From contig CAYOCE010000052.1 in assembly GCA_964402405.1 (NCBI GenBank), forward strand, positions 1 through 8,123: DNA of 8,123 nucleotides, in the 5' to 3' direction. Shown in pieces: positions 5,920 through 8,123 of the stretch. Source of the DNA: CAYOCE01 sp964402405. Lineage in GTDB: Bacteria > Pseudomonadota > Alphaproteobacteria > UBA7879. A program made the translations under genes and the position numbers. The notes below the pieces were generated by a model. It had not been told where the DNA came from, ran no database searches, and worked only from the letters and a program-made list of their open reading frames with translations. Position 1 is the first letter of the stretch. Each line of letters starts with the position of its first letter.

Positions 5920-7518
5920 ATGAAAATTATTATATTAGCTTTAGGCCTATTAATTGTTGGGGAGGTACGTTCTTTAGTTCAAGATGAACTCATTGAAGTT
6001 TACACCCATCAAACCAATCAGTGGGAGGAAGCACCGTACGAAGCACCTCAACATTTTCCAAAAATTTTTCAATCTTTGCCTCAATCTCATTGGCCTGCTT
6101 TACCTGAGTCTTACGAGTGGAGGATTTTACCTAACGACACTATCAAACTCTTCAGACATGTATCCAGCAGAAGCTATAACTTTGATTTTGTAGTGTATGG
6201 CCCTAATGAAAGAGAGCAGATTAATTTTTTAAGTCGATGGGATAATACAACCCATCATGCTTTTACTTATACCCGTAATCCCCCCTTAAATAATGAATAT
6301 GCTCGGAATACCTACCCCATAAATGCTGATGGGTATAAGATAGGCACCCAAACCTATGTTCGTGGACATCTTATAGATTTCTGCGACACAATGAACTTAG
6401 AGGACGAAGAGATGGTTGCAGGAGGAACAATAGATCAAACAATTTCTACACTTGACCCTCGCAATTATCATCCAGAACCTCCCCGCAGTCATTGGGGGCT
6501 TTCTTTAAGAAAGGACTTAGTACGTTCTATTCGTGTTTTAAGAGGCTGTTATGCTCAGTATATGTATTATTCTGAAACACCCCTTGCAACAAGATATGGA
6601 ACCCATATTCCAGATGGATGCTACTTTGCTGAAATGGGCCGTGATTACACTATAAAGCAAGTATATCATGTGCCTTGGAATCATCCTATTCATCAGGAGC
6701 GTGCTCAAGGAAATACGTGGCAAGATCGATTAGCGCCTCTTATTGATTTTGATTCTTTTGTGCCATCTCCTTTTGTTCATAACCAGCGAGAGGAGATTAT
6801 AGATATGGATTTTAAGGATCTTCCTTTTTCTTATGAATTACCAGATGGGAAGCTATCTTATAAAAGCCTTTTTCAATTAACACAAGCTGCTGACCATGAA
6901 ATGAGATCAGTGGTATCCAAGACAAATCTTGTTTATTACCTTCTAAAAGAAGATACCACCCCAAGAAAAATAGAAATGTGGTTAAAGAGACTTTTATTGC
7001 ATGCGGATTTTATGGATGACAAATTAAGAGTTGTTAATTTTTTACCAACGGAAAAAGCAAATAATTTACTCGATCTTGTTAGGTTAAATGAAGGTATTGA
7101 TGGAAATGATCAGATGTATGACCATTTACGCAGGATTATTCGTAATCAAGAAGAAGGACGTATCCGTCTTGATACTTTATGGCAAGAAGTGGAGGAAACT
7201 ATTCCCCAAAGATTATTAGTTGTTCCTGCTCCTATTGTTATTCCTTTTATAGATATGGCAAGTTATCCCCATATTACAAAAACGATGTATGCCAATATTA
7301 TAGGGTTTCTTAGAACAAATGAGCAGGTTGAAATTCGAAATTTAACAACTCCCCGAGCTACTAAGATTGCTGAGCGTATTAGAGGTCAAATGACTGCAGG
7401 AGTTATTTCCCCACGCGCACAAATTACATATACAGTTAGCCCAACAAAAAATTGGAATGTGCAAAAGCCCTTTACTGAACGAAACATTGCTGCTCGTCGT
7501 CTTACATTTTCAGGTTGA
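5920..7518 (+). CDS. Secreted protein with NUC1-like (non-specific endonuclease) region
   Basis: I chose the ATG at 5920 (532 residues) over an in-frame TTG at 5887. The ATG begins directly with a signal peptide (MKIIILALGLLIVGEVRS) and has an AAGAGAG-like ribosome site 9 bases upstream. The upstream extension would bury the signal peptide. Residues about 75-250 resemble DNA/RNA non-specific endonucleases. RGH at 148-150 matches the family's DRGH motif with its general-base His. NYHPEPP at 182-188 matches the TNM-x-PQ strand. Then come HWGLSLRKDLVRSI at 191-204 and IPDGCYFAEM at 230-239, like the family's P..fyKv strand. The Asn that binds the metal and the following Glu seem replaced (S190/H191 and R197), so activity is uncertain. 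The C-terminal half (250-532) is not recognised and has no membrane segment. No other gene is within 300 bp. The export call is firm and the nuclease-fold call is moderate. Confidence 0.72.
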   Translation: MKIIILALGLLIVGEVRSLVQDELIEVYTHQTNQWEEAPYEAPQHFPKIFQSLPQSHWPALPESYEWRILPNDTIKLFRHVSSRSYNFDFVVYGPNEREQINFLSRWDNTTHHAFTYTRNPPLNNEYARNTYPINADGYKIGTQTYVRGHLIDFCDTMNLEDEEMVAGGTIDQTISTLDPRNYHPEPPRSHWGLSLRKDLVRSIRVLRGCYAQYMYYSETPLATRYGTHIPDGCYFAEMGRDYTIKQVYHVPWNHPIHQERAQGNTWQDRLAPLIDFDSFVPSPFVHNQREEIIDMDFKDLPFSYELPDGKLSYKSLFQLTQAADHEMRSVVSKTNLVYYLLKEDTTPRKIEMWLKRLLLHADFMDDKLRVVNFLPTEKANNLLDLVRLNEGIDGNDQMYDHLRRIIRNQEEGRIRLDTLWQEVEETIPQRLLVVPAPIVIPFIDMASYPHITKTMYANIIGFLRTNEQVEIRNLTTPRATKIAERIRGQMTAGVISPRAQITYTVSPTKNWNVQKPFTERNIAARRLTFSG

Positions 7519-7768
7519 GATATTTCACCCAGCGAACCGAGCAAACGGTAAGGGTTTTTAGATGCATTTTCTATGAACTTATATAGCAGTCTGACCTAGA
7601 AATCTGAAAGTAATATGTTAATATTTATATAAAGAAAAAATTTAACACTACATCCTCTTATTTCATATCCTTCTTTCCTTTTTTTATATTTCTCAAAATT
7701 TTTTTTAATCTAAGCCTTTGATAAATCTTTATTTATAAAATATTTTAATATTTTTAATAGAAATGCTA
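7519..7768. other. AT-rich gap, no gene seen
   Basis: After the nuclease-like gene only a weak stem is seen (ACCG/CGGT around 7537-7550, then a short T-run at 7556-7560), not convincing as a terminator. The rest is very AT-rich with T-runs and no frame worth calling. Confidence 0.5.
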
Positions 7769-7796
7769 TTGACACATAATTAAATTTGGATATATT
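7769..7796 (+). promoter_or_regulatory. Strong sigma70-like promoter before the small ORF
   Basis: A perfect TTGACA (7769-7774) is followed after 16 bp by TATATT (7791-7796), 5 of 6 to the -10 consensus. Transcription would start near 7803. That leaves a leader of about 60 bases before the small ORF and about 240 bases before the internal terminator ends. Confidence 0.6.
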
Positions 7797-7862
7797 GAGT
7801 TTCAAGAAAACTATAAAAGAAACATAAAACTCATAAGTGTGTTTTATAAAAAGGAGAGTCAA

Positions 7863-8072
7863 ATGACCATACTTTGTTTGAAAATGGTTTTACTCATTAA
7901 AGAAGTCCTAACCCTACTTCTTGTCTCTCAAAACTTTTTTCACAAAGATGATTCCCTTTTTAGTTTCTTGAGTAGTTTTCTTAGTACCTCCCTAACTCCT
8001 GCTATGTACCTTTCCCCAAGAAAGTCTTTACTTTCTTGGGGCCTTTTTCAAGAAAAATGGGGGTATAGATGA
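7863..8072 (+). CDS. Small Leu-rich ORF, possible leader peptide
   Basis: This 69-codon frame starts at an ATG with a good ribosome site (AAGGAG, 7851-7856, 6 bases away) behind a strong promoter. The N-terminal part (residues 1-22) is hydrophobic and leucine-rich, interrupted by lysines. The remainder is Ser- and Phe-rich and matches no family I know. A strong intrinsic terminator hairpin lies inside its 3' end, and its TGA overlaps the next start codon as ATGA. That suggests either a coding leader controlling the downstream gene or a non-coding leader RNA with a fortuitous frame. It does not look like a TraA pilin, which would be expected before TraL in F-type operons. I am confident about the signals, much less so that the peptide has a function of its own. 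Confidence 0.45.
   Translation: MTILCLKMVLLIKEVLTLLLVSQNFFHKDDSLFSFLSSFLSTSLTPAMYLSPRKSLLSWGLFQEKWGYR
8014..8048 (+). terminator. Intrinsic terminator within the small ORF
   Basis: CCCCAAGAAAG (8014-8024) pairs perfectly with CTTTCTTGGGG (8031-8041) across a 6-base loop, and TTTTT follows at 8044-8048. This is a textbook rho-independent terminator. It lies upstream of the gene starting at 8069, so it would act either as the end of a short RNA or as an attenuator. Ribosomes translating the small ORF would cover the stem and could prevent termination. Confidence 0.8.
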
Positions 8073-8123
8073 AAGAACATAGACTCTATCTTTATATGTC
8101 AGAACCGATACGGTTTTTAGGGT
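8069..8123 (+). CDS. Start of a gene, possibly TraL of an F-type transfer system (partial)
   Basis: The frame starts with ATG at 8069, has a GGGGG ribosome site at 8059-8063 (5 bases away), overlaps the previous stop by ATGA, and stays open to the window end. Only 18 residues are visible: MKEHRLYLYMSEPIRFLG. TraL, a small inner-membrane component of F-type type IV secretion systems, typically opens with a similar pattern of a Tyr-rich start, an acidic-Pro pair and an (R/I)-x-x-G before a TLDE motif. The match is suggestive but very short. The next residues beyond the window would settle it. Confidence 0.4.
   Translation, partial: MKEHRLYLYMSEPIRFLG

Noticed and set aside
7537..7560. Weak stem and T-run after the nuclease-like gene as terminator
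   Set aside because: The stem is only four base pairs and is separated from the T-run by several bases.

Overview
This AT-rich window looks like accessory DNA from a bacterium, most likely a host-associated alphaproteobacterium of the Holosporales/Rickettsiales type. That placement is inferred from an IS1595-type insertion-sequence end, a DUF234-type ATPase, several secreted proteins and a possible start of an F-type transfer operon. No rRNA, tRNA or housekeeping marker is present to confirm it. UGA serves as a normal stop, and promoters with sigma70-like boxes and good Shine-Dalgarno sites are visible.

Layout. (1) 1-1182: a secreted trypsin-like serine protease on the minus strand, running off the left edge, separated from the next gene by a 144-bp divergent promoter region that contains a palindrome. 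(2) 1183-2523: a secreted protein of unknown function with six cysteines and a strongly acidic tail. (3) 2558-3719: an insertion-sequence remnant whose single open frame joins an IS1595 N-terminus, an IS5-type DDE core and a serine-recombinase C-terminus. Only one terminal repeat is visible. (4) 3720-3953: a regulatory stretch with a 32-bp near-palindrome and an inverted/direct repeat set framing the promoter of the next gene. (5) 3954-5378: an AAA+ ATPase of the archaeal-ATPase/DUF234 type with a C-terminal PD-(D/E)XK-like motif. (6) 5379-5919: a gap of about 540 bp holding two hairpins and a likely promoter. (7) 5920-7518: a secreted protein with a region resembling DNA/RNA non-specific (NUC1) endonucleases, with altered active-site positions. 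(8) 7519-8123: an AT-rich gap, then a strong promoter, a small Leu-rich ORF with an intrinsic terminator inside its 3' end, and a gene starting at an ATGA overlap whose first 18 residues resemble TraL of F-type conjugation systems.

How it may work together. Three of the genes encode exported proteins: a protease, an unknown protein and a nuclease-like protein. They lie beside a possible type IV secretion/conjugation operon. This fits an accessory island carrying exported or host-directed functions, but nothing in the sequence proves a functional link. The two most unusual features are the three-way recombinase chimera and the arrangement of promoter, small ORF, internal terminator and overlapping gene at the right edge, which resembles an attenuation device.
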